Origin: Plantago ovata
Taxonomy: Eukaryota; Streptophyta; Magnoliopsida; Lamiales; Plantaginaceae
Assembly: GCA_028274465.1 (NCBI GenBank)
Contig: CM051456.1
Coordinates: 78,292,753-78,356,752, forward strand
Reading direction: 5' to 3'
Length of the DNA: 64,000 nucleotides
In this document: in pieces, positions 47,886-58,691 of the stretch
Position numbering within the stretch: the first letter of the stretch is position 1
Layout of the letters: each line of letters begins with the position of its first letter
Notes under the pieces: generated by a model
Databases searched by the model: none
The model's input: only the letters and a program-made list of their open reading frames with translations
Told to the model about the DNA's origin: nothing
Translations under genes and position numbers: made by a program

Positions 47886-48011
47886 CTCCCTCATATCAGA
47901 TTTAGTTGACGTTTTATCTCATTCACATATATTAAGAAAAGTGTGTCTACAAAACGTCAACTAATTTGTTCATTAGCAATTTAGCAAAACGTCATCTAAA
48001 ACTAATGGGAG
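47886..48011. mobile_element. Second Stowaway-like MITE
   Basis: About 126 bp, starting CTCCCTCATATCAGATTTAG after a TA and ending in ACTAATGGGAG. The right flank is TG rather than TA, so the copy is old or mutated. GTTGACGTTTT and AAAACGTCAAC also pair internally. Confidence 0.65.
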
Positions 48012-48925
48012 TGTCTAACTTTAGTACCGTCACACTGTACAAATTTTAGTACACCATCTTAACCGTTAGATAGTGGTTCCATAATAGGTTCGCAGTGGTC
48101 GCATAATAAATAAAAATTATATTTTAATAATTTTATACCATTTCATCCCTTAATAAAATTAAATTGCTTTATGTTTTTATTTTCTTAAAATCAGCTCCAT
48201 TTCATGAGCCCTCTTCCCCCTCCCTTTTTCCACCACCACCACCACCAGGATCTCAGTCGCCGGAATCCGGCACCACCGCCGGAATTCATCGGAATCACGA
48301 ATTCACCAGCTCCTACGTTTATCCTTGTTTGTCTACTCTAACTCTCTAAGTCTCTAAACTTCCCAAATTTGAGCCACCACCATTAATGGTGGTTGTGGAG
48401 TTTTTAAATTCTTTCATTATCTAAAACTCGTTTGATTCGTGTCTTAATGATCATTTAGTCGGAAGATGTTGTGTTGATTCAGTGTTTGGAACCCCAAATT
48501 CGAACTAGGAGTATAAATTCGAAGTTTAAAAGTTTTGTATATTTACAGGACCTGTTTTTGAAAGATGGAAACATGTAAGGATTGTCAATTTCAATTTAAT
48601 ATTGGACAGGGACTTATGGTGCAATTTCACAAAAGCACTTTGAACTTGTCAAAATTTATTACCCTGTATTATTCAGTTCAAAGTCCGACGCGAGAAGCTG
48701 CACAATTTTCCTGGCGAGTGCTACCACGCGCCAATTTTGTATCACATGATCTCGTGCCATGCACGCGCTATATTGGGCCATTTTACCAGCTTTCTTGTAC
48801 TATTTCGTTGGGCTTATAATCTTTGAACTTCAAAATTCTGTCCAAGTACATTTGAGTATATCTTTTTTTAATCAAGACTCCGAATCTCTCCTTTACACCA
48901 ATCAAAATAAATCCAAACTTTATCA
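48012..48925. other. Intergenic stretch with promoter-like C-rich segment
   Basis: A CCA microsatellite at about 48231-48248 and a C/T-rich stretch precede a short open frame (48164-48349) of low complexity. No family was recognised. This could be a leader or first exon of an unrecognised gene, but nothing downstream supports it. Confidence 0.35.
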
Positions 48926-48934
48926 ATAATTAAA

Positions 48935-50279
48935 GGGCGATTTACATATGGACCCCCTCTTATGCGACGTAATTACGATTTTTCCCCTGTTATGCAAAGA
49001 TTTACCTATCTTCCCTCCTTATACACATTTAATTACACATAGGCCCACGACCTTGACTTTCGCCGCTCTTAATCCAGGAAATGTCTAATTTGCCCCCACT
49101 GAAATATTTGATTCTTGGATGAGCCAAACAGCTTATTTACACGTGCAAGGCACGTGGGGGCTGGATGTAATTACCATGGCATAAGAAGGGAACATATGTA
49201 ATTTATATGGGGCATGTTGAATAATCATTCAATCAACGATCCATGTAGGAAAATTTTGAATTCCGCTGCATTAACCTTAGATGTAATTTCCTACAATTCC
49301 TAACAGTGGTATCAGAGCTGGGCTTGATTGAATGAATGAATAATTTACATGTTATTGTTATTGTTTGTTTATTTTGAGTTTTATGTTCGAAAGAAATATA
49401 TTTTGTACTGTTGTCTATAAACTGGGTTTGACGAATTTTTCAATTAAACAAGGTTTAATTGTCCATCACATGATTTGGGATAATTAATCAATTAATTAAC
49501 TTGGATTGTCCATGCTATATGTGCAATTCAATCCTCACACCATTATTAATTAAATTGTCCATCAAAGTAGTAAACTTCACGGATGAATAGTTCGTCCGCC
49601 ATGGACGAAAAAGGCTTCCAGCTTTACCGGAGACTCCGTCGGGCCTTCATTCTCCAAACCGAGTTCATCAATCATCTATATTCTTCGTCCTCTCACAGTC
49701 GGATCGGGTTTTTCAGATTCGTTTGAATTTGAGGATGGATAGGTCCAGCCCATTAAAGGCGACCGTCAAGCTTCACAAGCTTCGACCACTGGAGCTCGGC
49801 TCCGTTCGTCCCTTGGCCTCAGATCCTCACCGAAAACACAAACGGGAATTGCGTGTTCCATGGCTGAGGTACAATCGCAATCTGTCAAGATCGATCAGAT
49901 TTAAAAAGAAAAAAAAAATTGATTTGGGGGTTTTCAGATTCTTGATGACTCGTGTGGATGGGTGATGTTTAATTGATTCATTGATTGATTGATTGTTTAG
50001 AACACTGGATTGGATGGGAAATCGAATTGGATTTGAAATCACCATTGTTGGACATGGGTGCAAGCTTTTGGAAAGAGAGAGTTATGAGAAAATAATAAAA
50101 GGGAAAAGGCTTAAAACGGCTAAAATTACTAAGGCCGTGTTTGGGAAGAGAAAGAGCAACAGTGGGAAATAAGCTGGTCAACCCAAACTGCTTATTTTGG
50201 GTCTGAATGTAAATGTTTGCATAAGAGGGGAAGAAATAGGGAGACGTCGCATAAGAGGGGGTCCAGACGTAAAATTCCC
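48935..50279. mobile_element. Mutator-like element carrying a retrotransposon fragment
   Basis: 1345 bp with imperfect terminal inverted repeats of about 80 bp (48935-49018, 50200-50279) sharing TGGACCCCCTCTTATGCGAC. The 9-bp target duplication ATAATTAAA (48926-48934, 50280-50288) is exact, which is diagnostic of the Mutator superfamily. No transposase is present, so it is non-autonomous. Confidence 0.88.
49195..50078 (+). mobile_element. LTR element fragment inside the MULE
   Basis: It matches the end of the nested element's LTR (tail to TAACA at 49305), its primer site (GTGGTATCAGAGCTGGG) and the first part of its interior to about 50078, with many differences. Both ends are cut inside retrotransposon sequence, and no 5-bp duplication flanks it. 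Confidence 0.78.
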
Positions 50280-50288
50280 ATAATTAAA

Positions 50289-50853
50289 TTCAAATAATCT
50301 TATCACTACAATAAATTTCATTATAAATAAAATATAATTTATGAAATTAATATTTAATATTTAATTTATTATACGCAAAGTCTCATAACAGACCGTCTCT
50401 TTTTAACTTATAGAGAGACAGGACTAATTTGCAATTTACCATCCTCCGTCAAATTTTCGCGGATCCTCACCTGATCCGAATTTACTAAACCCGATTTAAT
50501 AAGACCCGAATTTACTAAACCCGACAAAATATCTCGCTCTCCATCTTATTTTCGTCTTCTTCGTTTTCTCCGTCTTCTTCGTTTTCTCCGTTTCGATCGT
50601 TTTCTCCGTCGATCTCCATCCATCTCTGTTCGTTCTTCTTCGTTTTCTCCGTCGTAGGTCGTGGATTTCTTGTGAAATTGACGGTGTCTTCAACTTCGTC
50701 GACGTTTTCCAGTTGATATCGTAAGTTTTCTCCTCTTTTTTTAGGGTTTTCTCGTGTTGATTCGATTTTTTAGGGTTTTTTTTGTGGTTGGTTTTTCGTA
50801 ATTTCTCTCATCTCTGTTCGTTCGTTTACAGTGTGTCTCTGGTGTTAGTTGAT
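50289..50853 (+). promoter_or_regulatory. Upstream region of the Ulp1-related gene
   Basis: A CGTCTTCTTCGTTTTCTC pyrimidine repeat spans about 50552-50652, a common plant 5' UTR feature. CAGTTGATATCGTAAGTTTT near 50710 looks like a donor, so an untranslated first exon with an intron up to the acceptor TTTACAG near 50831 is possible. Confidence 0.45.
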
Positions 50854-50949
50854 ATGGATGGTGTTCGTGGTAAGAGGAAGCTGGGTGAGGTGAACAATGC
50901 AACACGAAAATCACCTAGAATCAGTGCTTTGGGTGTTGGTGTCGGAATA

Positions 50950-51049
50950 NNNNNNNNNNNNNNNNNNNNNNNNNNNNNNNNNNNNNNNNNNNNNNNNNNN
51001 NNNNNNNNNNNNNNNNNNNNNNNNNNNNNNNNNNNNNNNNNNNNNNNNN
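50950..51049. other. Assembly gap of 100 N
   Basis: Exactly 100 undetermined bases inside the first coding exon, the usual placeholder for a gap of unknown size. The reading frame across it is unknown. Confidence 0.99.
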
Positions 51050-51187
51050 TATCAACATTGGGTTCGCCGGAGAAGAAAACGAAATCAAGTAGTAGTGGTG
51101 CAAATATTTCGCCTGAGAAGAAAACTAAAATAGCTAGTGTTTCAGGTAGGTTTTTCTGCACTTTTGTTTTGTGTTTCTGTTTTTTTT

Positions 51188-51610
51188 AACTGTCCATGTT
51201 TTGTTCATTTATTGTCCATGTTTTGTACATTATTGTCCATGATATGTATATGTTCTTAATTTGTCTTATGTTTGCATATAGATATGGTGGCAGAGAAGCA
51301 ATGTATTGTACATAATTTTCTATTTTTGTTGTGTTTTTTTTTTAACTGTCTATGTTTTGTTCATTTACTGTCCATGTTTTGTACATTATTGTCCATGTTC
51401 TGTATATGTTCTTAATTTGTCTTATGTTTGCATATAGATATGGTGGCAGAGAAGCAATGTATTGTACATAATTTTCTATGTTTGTTGTGTTTTTCTTTTA
51501 ACTGTCTATGTTTTGTTCATTTACTGTCCATGTTTTGTACATTATTGTCCATGTTCTGTATATGTTCTTAATATGTCTTATGTTTGCATATGTAGTGGCA
51601 GAGAAGAAAT
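51188..51610 (+). repeat. Tandem triplication of an intron/exon boundary
   Basis: Units of about 155 bp start at 51188, 51343 and 51499 (AACTGTC(C/T)ATGTTTTGTTC). Each ends in a GCATAT-TAG acceptor-like site followed by GGCAGAGAAG. Only the third site leads into the long exon 2. Confidence 0.85.
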
Positions 51611-53164
51611 TTAGGCATAATTCTGGGAAGATATTTAGACTTGAAGACTTGGGACCTGGAGAAGAAGGAAAGTTGAATTATATCCGTGTTGAAAGGGATG
51701 ATGGTGTTATTTTTAAGATGATGGTGACTCCTTGTCAGCCGAAGAAGGTAAAGGAGTTGATGGAATCTTTAACTTTGGCGCAGAAGAGGGATGTTGAAGA
51801 TATTGGATTTGGTGGGTTGGGTATGATGGCTGCTGAATCTGTCCCTCGGCTTTTAACTCCGTGGTTGGTTAATTTGCTCGATTCTTATTGTTATCATATC
51901 ACTATTGGCGATGCTAAGATTCCCATCTATGGTGATGATGTGTTTGATCAGTTCATGCTTCCGCGTAATCCAGGCGTTGAAGTTCCAATGAGCTTTCAGC
52001 ATGGGGGTAATAAAGTTGATGCAGATTTGAGGGATGAGTTTGTACGTAGTTGCATGGCTTGGAGGGCTGACATTAAAGGCAATACTGATAAAAGTGGTAA
52101 AAAAAGAATGAAGGAAGTAAAGCTTACGTGTGTTAAGAAGCGTTTGAAGGAGTTGACTGATGGTGGAGAAGAATTCAAGAGACTTTTTGTTTTATACGTA
52201 TGTGGTTACTTCTTGTCGCCGACCCCTGCTGCTTTTGTGGATCAGAAACTCTTAGTTGCTGTTCAGGATGTGAGTAAGATCCAGATGTATGATTGGTGTG
52301 CTTTTGTTGTTGACAGACTTCAAAAAGCTGTTAAGACGTTGAAGTCTAAAACAAACGACTATTGCATTGTTAGTGGTTGTGTGATGGTGCTTGTGTATTG
52401 CTACCTATTATGGAGAAAGTGCATCTACTGTTGTTCCATTGTGTAGGCATTGGACAGATGAAATAATTGGGGATATGATTGCTTATGAGAGAAAACATGG
52501 AGGTTTTGGGAAGACGACCCGTGATAAGTGTTATCCTATTAACAAAATAAGGGTTGGTGATGGTCCAATATTCTATATTCCTCCAGATAAGCTTAAGAAG
52601 AAGAAGCAGCCTGTTGAAGGTTCTGTAATGGTGAGTTTATTTTTTTATGCTCTTTTTATTTTATTTTTTAACATAGCTTCTTTTATTATTCAGAACATAG
52701 GCCTTTTCTTTAAAGACATAGGACTTAATGTTTAGAACATAGTTTTATATGTTTCTGACTAGCTTTTTGTTTTGTAGACTGCTAAGAAGTCTTTGGAGCT
52801 GTACATGAAGGATCAACAAGTTGCATTGCGTGAACATCTTGATAGGATGTATAAATGTGGTAACGTTGGGTTTGAGGTTCCTGATTGGAGTGATAAGTCT
52901 TTATCACAACTTTCACAGAGTTTGGATTCTCAGAAGGGTTGGAGTGATCCTATTTTAATTGGGTTTGTTGATAGGATTTGTGCTCAATTGAGGGAGAAGA
53001 TGATGGGAGTATATGCTGAGTCGCAACCTGATTCTTGGGTTAAGAAAACTCTTTGTGAAAGTGGAGATGAAGAAAAATTAAATTTTGTATCTGATGATGA
53101 TGGTGGGATTGATAAGGCAGAATTCGAATCTGTCAAAGTACAAAAAAATGTTGATGTGTGTAGC

Positions 53165-54585
53165 TGATGATGTCGTTTTTCACCAATTAAATTTGTTTAA
53201 AAGCCTAAGAACACTTATCACTACACAAACTAGAGTGCAATGGCAAGTTGTCCCCGAGTGTCGTTCTCTCGGGACCTAACGTGGCTTTGCTTGAGGTTTT
53301 TGCTAGTAATTTCAGTCAACTAGTTCAAATGTTTGTAGAATCGTTTCCTTTGAACAAGCAACGAGAAATCAGATTGTTGTAAATCAAGATTGGAAAACGG
53401 TTGGTGGTAGAAATCAAATACACATGCATGGGTTACGAATATGCTCACAAGTTCAGTGCGTAAAACCTTCGATCAAGTCTGCTAAGCAACTCGTCTAGGC
53501 AACTTTAAGACACACATCATAAAAGATCACTATCAATACTTTAGAGGTGCTTGTCACCAACACCATTTATCTAGCATGCTGCAAATCTCTAACATACAAT
53601 CCTATAGCTTTCATTGACCAAGAGTTTGTCACTATACTCAATTCGAATATATTTTATAGGCAACTAAGAATCATATGAAGGGATTTGCAGCAAGATTGAA
53701 TCACAATCTCATGTAAGCATAAACTTAACCCATAGCATGCATATTTTACATTCTACCACCAACACAAAAGATTTAGCTACTCATACTCATCAACATAGAC
53801 ATCAATTCATATGAATAATAATCAAAATACATCATATCAAACTACAAGACAAGAGAGTGATACAAGTTACCACCAAAGCTGTCACTAATCGGTGGAAAGC
53901 AAAGAAAATCTCTCCGTAGATGATTACAAAGGATGAATCCCAATCAAAACCTTCAATCCAAAGCTAAAATACAATATTATCCGAGTTTTCTCTGAGTTTT
54001 GGGGCTTAGGAGCTCTCCAAAACGAAGTTACAGTTCAAAAGATATTCAAAAAATGACCAAAGATCAGATCTAAGAAGGAAAATTCGAAAACGTAACCGCT
54101 GCCAAGCGGACCGCTTGGAGAAGCCAAGCGGAGCGCTTGGCAAGCGAAGCGCTTCTGACACACCAAGCGCTTCTGGCACACCAAGCGCTTCGCTTGGCTT
54201 CTGTGCCAAAGCTCCTGGAAATTGAAGCGGAGCGCTTCACTATTCCAAGCGCTTAGCTTGGCTCCTGGGCAGATTTTTGTCTTCAAACTCAATCTTTTTG
54301 CCCTCGCATGGCCCTCGGGTTCCTTGGACTCATCCTTCTCGATGCGTATTGATGCTCAAACACTTACGAACAAGCCACGGAGATTGGGGAACTTCAACGG
54401 GGCCATCTTTTCCATCAAAAAGGCTCGTTTTTAGCTCCAAAAACGCCGTTTCGTACCTAAGTGCCTGAAAATGCAGAAAACACAAAACGTGACACTATTC
54501 TACAAAACTAACCAAAAAACAAGGCTAGAAGATAGCAAAAGAAGGTAAAAAAGACAAGATGAACGCGTCAAAAATACGTTCATCA
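53165..54585. mobile_element. TGATGA-terminal element B, complete
   Basis: About 1421 bp. The left end is TGATGATGTCGTTTTTCAC; the right end read inward is TGATGAACGTATTTTTGAC. The target duplication is GTAGC/ATAGC (or TAGC exactly). It sits in a coding exon; the host frame is open on both sides and in register once one copy of the duplication is counted. The centre holds six palindromes of the AAGCG-NNN-CGCTT kind (54102-54261). No protein is encoded, so it is non-autonomous. The class is unassigned: the inverted ends suggest a DNA transposon, the TG..CA ends an LTR derivative. Confidence 0.8.
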
Positions 54586-55789
54586 ATAGCATAGGGAGGC
54601 AAGTTGAGAAGGAGGTTGCTGATTTAGATAATAGCAGTGAGACTGATGAAGATGGTGGTGGTGAGAACAAGGGGACTGGAGTGGATGAATCTGGAGTTGG
54701 TAATGAGAAGGAGAAGATGGGAAATGTTGGTGATAACATAGGTCATGAAGGTGATAACATAGACAATGAAGGTGATAACATAGTTTTGAGGCCTGTTGAT
54801 GATTCTGCTGTTGATGTGATTGATGATTCTGCTGTTGATGTAGAGTTTATAGGTCGTGTAGAGAAGACAGGTGATGATGCTGACAATGTTGTTTTGAGGC
54901 CTGTTGATGTAATTGTTGATTTCTGTTTTGATTATCTTGGATGTACAATTAATGATTGTGGCGCTGTTGGTGAGGATTGTGTTATGGGTTCGAAAATGAT
55001 GAGAAATATGGTCAAGTATGTGAAGGACATGAGGACATTAAGGAAACAAGTTGCGGATTATGTATTTTTCATGTCTGAGAATTCGAGGTTACTTTGTGTT
55101 CTTTCTTTCTTTTTTTCTTTCTGTTTTTTTTATGTGTTCTCTCGTTCTTTTTATGTGTTTTTTGTTCTTATACTCTGTTTATATGAACAGGTATGATGGG
55201 TATGAACATTTTGTGAAGTTTTCGAGGACATTTTGGATTTCTGCGGAGGAGATACGCACGATGTGCTATCAGACGAAGATTCTGAATTCTGTTGTTGATT
55301 GCTGGGTTACAAATCTGAATTATAGTGAGGGGCTTACCAGGAATGATGGGGAGACTCAGCGTCTGTGGTTCACTACCAGCATTTCTGTTCGTATTTTTTT
55401 CTTTTAAATTTGTTTGTATTATTTTCTACTCTTTTGTTGTATTGTGCAATGTTTTTTTATGTTATTTTTGTATGTGCAGACTCCATGGGCAATGCTAGCG
55501 AAGGTATTTGATGATGAAGCACTAAAATTGTACAAGCAAAGGGGTCATCAGCAGTTTGTTGTTGATTTTCAATCAACGTTGGAATATGCCTTGAAAGTAG
55601 TCCCCGGGAGAAAATTAATTGACTTGAAGACTGTCAAGATGGTATGTTTGTTGTTTATATTTGTTATTATTTCTAAGATCATAATAGTTCTTGCTACTCT
55701 TTAATTTTTTTTAATTTTTTTTGTTGTTTGTAGTTCTTTTTCCCATTGGTGTTTGAGGATCAGTACACTTGTGATGAACGGGAATTTGT

Positions 55790-56777
55790 CGGATCCCGAT
55801 TTCAATCAAATAATATTTGTATTTAGCCAAAGGCAATCCACAACTACAACGAAAACCGTAGTGTAGCAGTAGAATGACTCGAGTGTCGTTCTCTCAGGAC
55901 TATAACTAGCTTTATCAAATCTAATTTAGAATATAAAAACATCAAACAGATAGCAAAGGGGTTTTCTAACAGATAATGGAGATTGGTGATAGTATGATCC
56001 TTCTTAGCATAACGGGTCGATAATCATGCATAAATTCCTCGGTCTTGCATAGAGATCTTTGAATCAATCTAGTGTCCTGTTGCAAATATTAAGCACTACG
56101 AAGATAACTGGTCTGACAAGTCAATCACTATTGTCCTATTGTGTTCCGTAATTATTCAACACTACGAAGATAATTGGTCTGATGGTCGACAAGTGTCCAA
56201 TTGTGCATAATAATTAATACAACATACGAGAATTTAGGTTGTGCCTGATCAACGAAATAAAGCAATGACACGGAGTATAATGCGTGATATAGCCATTAGC
56301 ATGATTATCTTTCCTTCGATAAGAATTCACATACTACCACCAACGATAAGTTTAGCTATCATAATAGGCATGCAATCAATAGAAATCATAGAAGAAAACA
56401 TATTGAAAGATATATAAAATAAGTAGATTAAACTGTAAGATACAAGTTACCGAAGGTTGTCAATCTTCGAAGAATTGCGATCCTACGAGCTCCAATCCGC
56501 TATGAAAAAGTATCCCCTAAGCTACGGAACTCCCAGGACAGGCCCCGAGAAGTTCCTACCTAAAACTATAGAGAGAGGTGAGAAAGTAGGTCTGGAAAGA
56601 TATGATTTTCGGAGAAAACTGAGCAACTATATATAGGCCCCGAAATACTGTGGGGCGGTTCGCCCCACCTCTGGGGCGGTTCGCCCCGGAGAGTTTTTCG
56701 CGGAATTCCGCGTTTTCGACGTGTTTTTGGATTTCTTCCCCTTTTCGGACTCGGTTTCTGTCTTCTAGTAGCCTTCT
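55790..56777. mobile_element. TGATGA-family element C, right end cut by Sirevirus copy 2
   Basis: It shares with B the block CGAGTGTCGTTCTCTC followed by GGGAC or AGGAC (55879-55902 here) and with A the stretch ACAA-TTACC-GGTTGTCAATCT near 56440. It carries two GGGGCGGTTCGCCCC palindromes (56652-56666, 56673-56687). The left border is approximate, since TGATGAACGGGAATTT at 55772 could be its end or host coding sequence. The right end is missing at the LTR start, 56778. Confidence 0.65.
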
Positions 56778-58426
56778 TGTTGGTCCCTTTAAACAACAAG
56801 AAAAGACTAGAGGGGGGGGGTGAATAGTCTTTTCAAACTTTCGTCGTTTAAACTTTCTCAGCAAGTACTTATTACTTTTCAGTAATGAGTTTGCTGATAC
56901 TTAACTTTCTCAGCAAGCGTAAGTTACTTTACAGTAGCTTGGTTTGCTGATACTTAAAATCAGAGAGCGGAAGTCTTTGATACAATAAGTGCTCTTTCAG
57001 TAAGTAAAGGTTTCAGCAAGTGAAGTGAGTGACTGTGTACAAACAGATATGATTTGCTGAAAGCTAAATACAGTAAGTAAATCACACAAACACTTTTATA
57101 GTGGTATCTGAGAGTGGCGTAATCTCTCAACTAATCCACTTCGTCCTTTCTAGGACTGAATCCACTAAGGTATGATTGAGGTTCCTTACAATCTCCTATC
57201 TAAAGCGATTCAACAGAATCCAAAGCACACTTGCTTTGTCTCCAACCTAAACTAGAGAACTCAACCTTGTTCTCCACCAAACTTGGTACTTTTAATCAGC
57301 AAAACTATGCTCGATTAAGTTCCCCCTGAATATCACGCCTGAAAGGGTGTATTTTCAGTTAGAGAGTTTTGGGGTGAGATAACTTAATTATAACTTATTC
57401 AGTTACAACAAGTAATCTAAGAAACACAACTTGGAATACTTTGCAGTAAACAAGTTTGATTGTTTCTGGTGTCAAGACTTGTTCTTGTTTGAAAGAAAGA
57501 ACACTTAACTAATTTCTTAGCCAAGTTTGTTCTACTTCTTCACAAGTAGCTTTGTCAAGCTTTAAGTCTTGGAACGGATCAAAGGCAGTAAGAGTGTTTG
57601 AAGGTTTGTGAGTTTTAAGCACAAGTGAGAGTTTGATCACGTTGTTGACACACTTCAACTCTTTGCCGGATGACCTCTATTTATAGTGTAAGTAAGGAGC
57701 CGTTTGAATTTCAAATCCTAAGGCTTTTGTTCCTTAACATGTCACTATCTTGCTTTTGTACTTTCAGCAGCGTCTTTGTTTGTCTTCTAGTCTTCATGTC
57801 CTTCGTGTGTAAGCTTTTGCATTAAATGTACATTTGAATAGAATTCAAACAGTAACATTGGAGCGCAAATTCACGTACATTCAACAAGAGGTCACATATG
57901 TTCCATCAGCAAGTGGTTAGTCTCAGTTTCAGCAAGCACAACCTACTCTGTCTTTCAGATTTTCACTTATGCAATGCTGTTGCTGAATTTTCCACTTTCT
58001 GAGCAACACGTGCCTTTGTAGATACCAGTCTTCAGCAATCTTCTAGTCTTCAGATCTTCAAATTCTTCAAGTCTTCAGATCTTCAAAAGTCTTCAAGATT
58101 CTGATCGGTTTCTATTTGCTTCAATAATTTGTTTGTAATAAACAAAGTATATCTTCAGCAAATGCTTCAATAGGTTATTTTCTTTTCAGAAAATAAGATA
58201 CATCATAAGCTTCAGCATCAATAAGTTATTTTCTTTTCAGAAAATAAAATACATCATACGCAAAAGAAATAACTTATCTAGCACCTAATCTAAGTCTTCA
58301 GCAAACGTTCCTCTTTTACAATTTCCTTAAAATTCTAAATTCCTATGGACCTTAAGAGTACTAGTTACTGGACTTTCCTTAATTTAGCATGGTTAATTGC
58401 TCATCAAAATTACACGTTTCCTAACA
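56778..58426 (-). repeat. 3' LTR of Sirevirus copy 2
   Basis: 1649 bp. On the minus strand it runs from TGTTAGGAAACGTG (58426) to GGGACCAACA (56778) and aligns along its length with 38577-40186. TTGCTGA or TCAGCAA is again frequent. Confidence 0.92.
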
Positions 58427-58445
58427 AATTTCCCCCTTTTTGATG
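58427..58445 (-). other. Polypurine tract of copy 2
   Basis: Minus strand AAAAAGGGGGAAATT directly before the LTR, identical to copy 1. Confidence 0.88.
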
Positions 58446-58691
58446 TTAGCAATCCATGGCTAAATTAATTGTTACCCTTTTAGAGGTTTCTGATGTTGAA
58501 TAAATCAGTTGATTAATGCAAGCATACTTGAATAATTAAACAGTAAGCATAAGTAAATTGCATAATCAAAAACCAATAAGAGTCAAAAGTTTCATTGCTG
58601 ATAGTTATCTTTCAGAAGTTTACATGAAATAGCATAGATAACATAAACAGAATCAGTAAACAAAAACTTTAACAAAAACTATTACAGGGAC

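Larger units (their letters stand above)
50854..55800 (+). pseudogene. Ulp1-peptidase/mobile-domain related gene, disrupted
   Basis: Start ATG at 50854 (MDGVRGKRKLGEV). Exon blocks: 50854-51145 (with the N gap), 51596-52629, 52778-53164 continuing at 54588-55085, about 55191-55390, 55491-55641, and 55734 onward. Exon 2 encodes GFGGLGMMAAESVPRLLTPW and GDAKIPIYGDDVFDQFMLPR, the layout of the region before Ulp1-type cysteine peptidase domains in plant mobile-domain proteins. Later pieces (VVPLCRHWTDEIIGDMI, KMFFPLVFEDQYTCDE) fit the linker and start of the peptidase. The catalytic His-Asp-Cys part is absent. Damage: a frameshift at about 52405-52425, element B at 53165, element C about 55790. 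The family assignment is from recall. It may derive from a transposon-borne gene. Confidence 0.6.

Noticed and set aside
48164-48349. Small proline-rich protein gene
   Set aside because: The frame is made by a CCA microsatellite and C/T-rich DNA; no downstream exon or family match.
55772-55790. TGATGAACGG as the exact left end of element C
   Set aside because: It also reads as host coding sequence (CDEREF), and spacing to the shared block differs from element B, so the border is left approximate.
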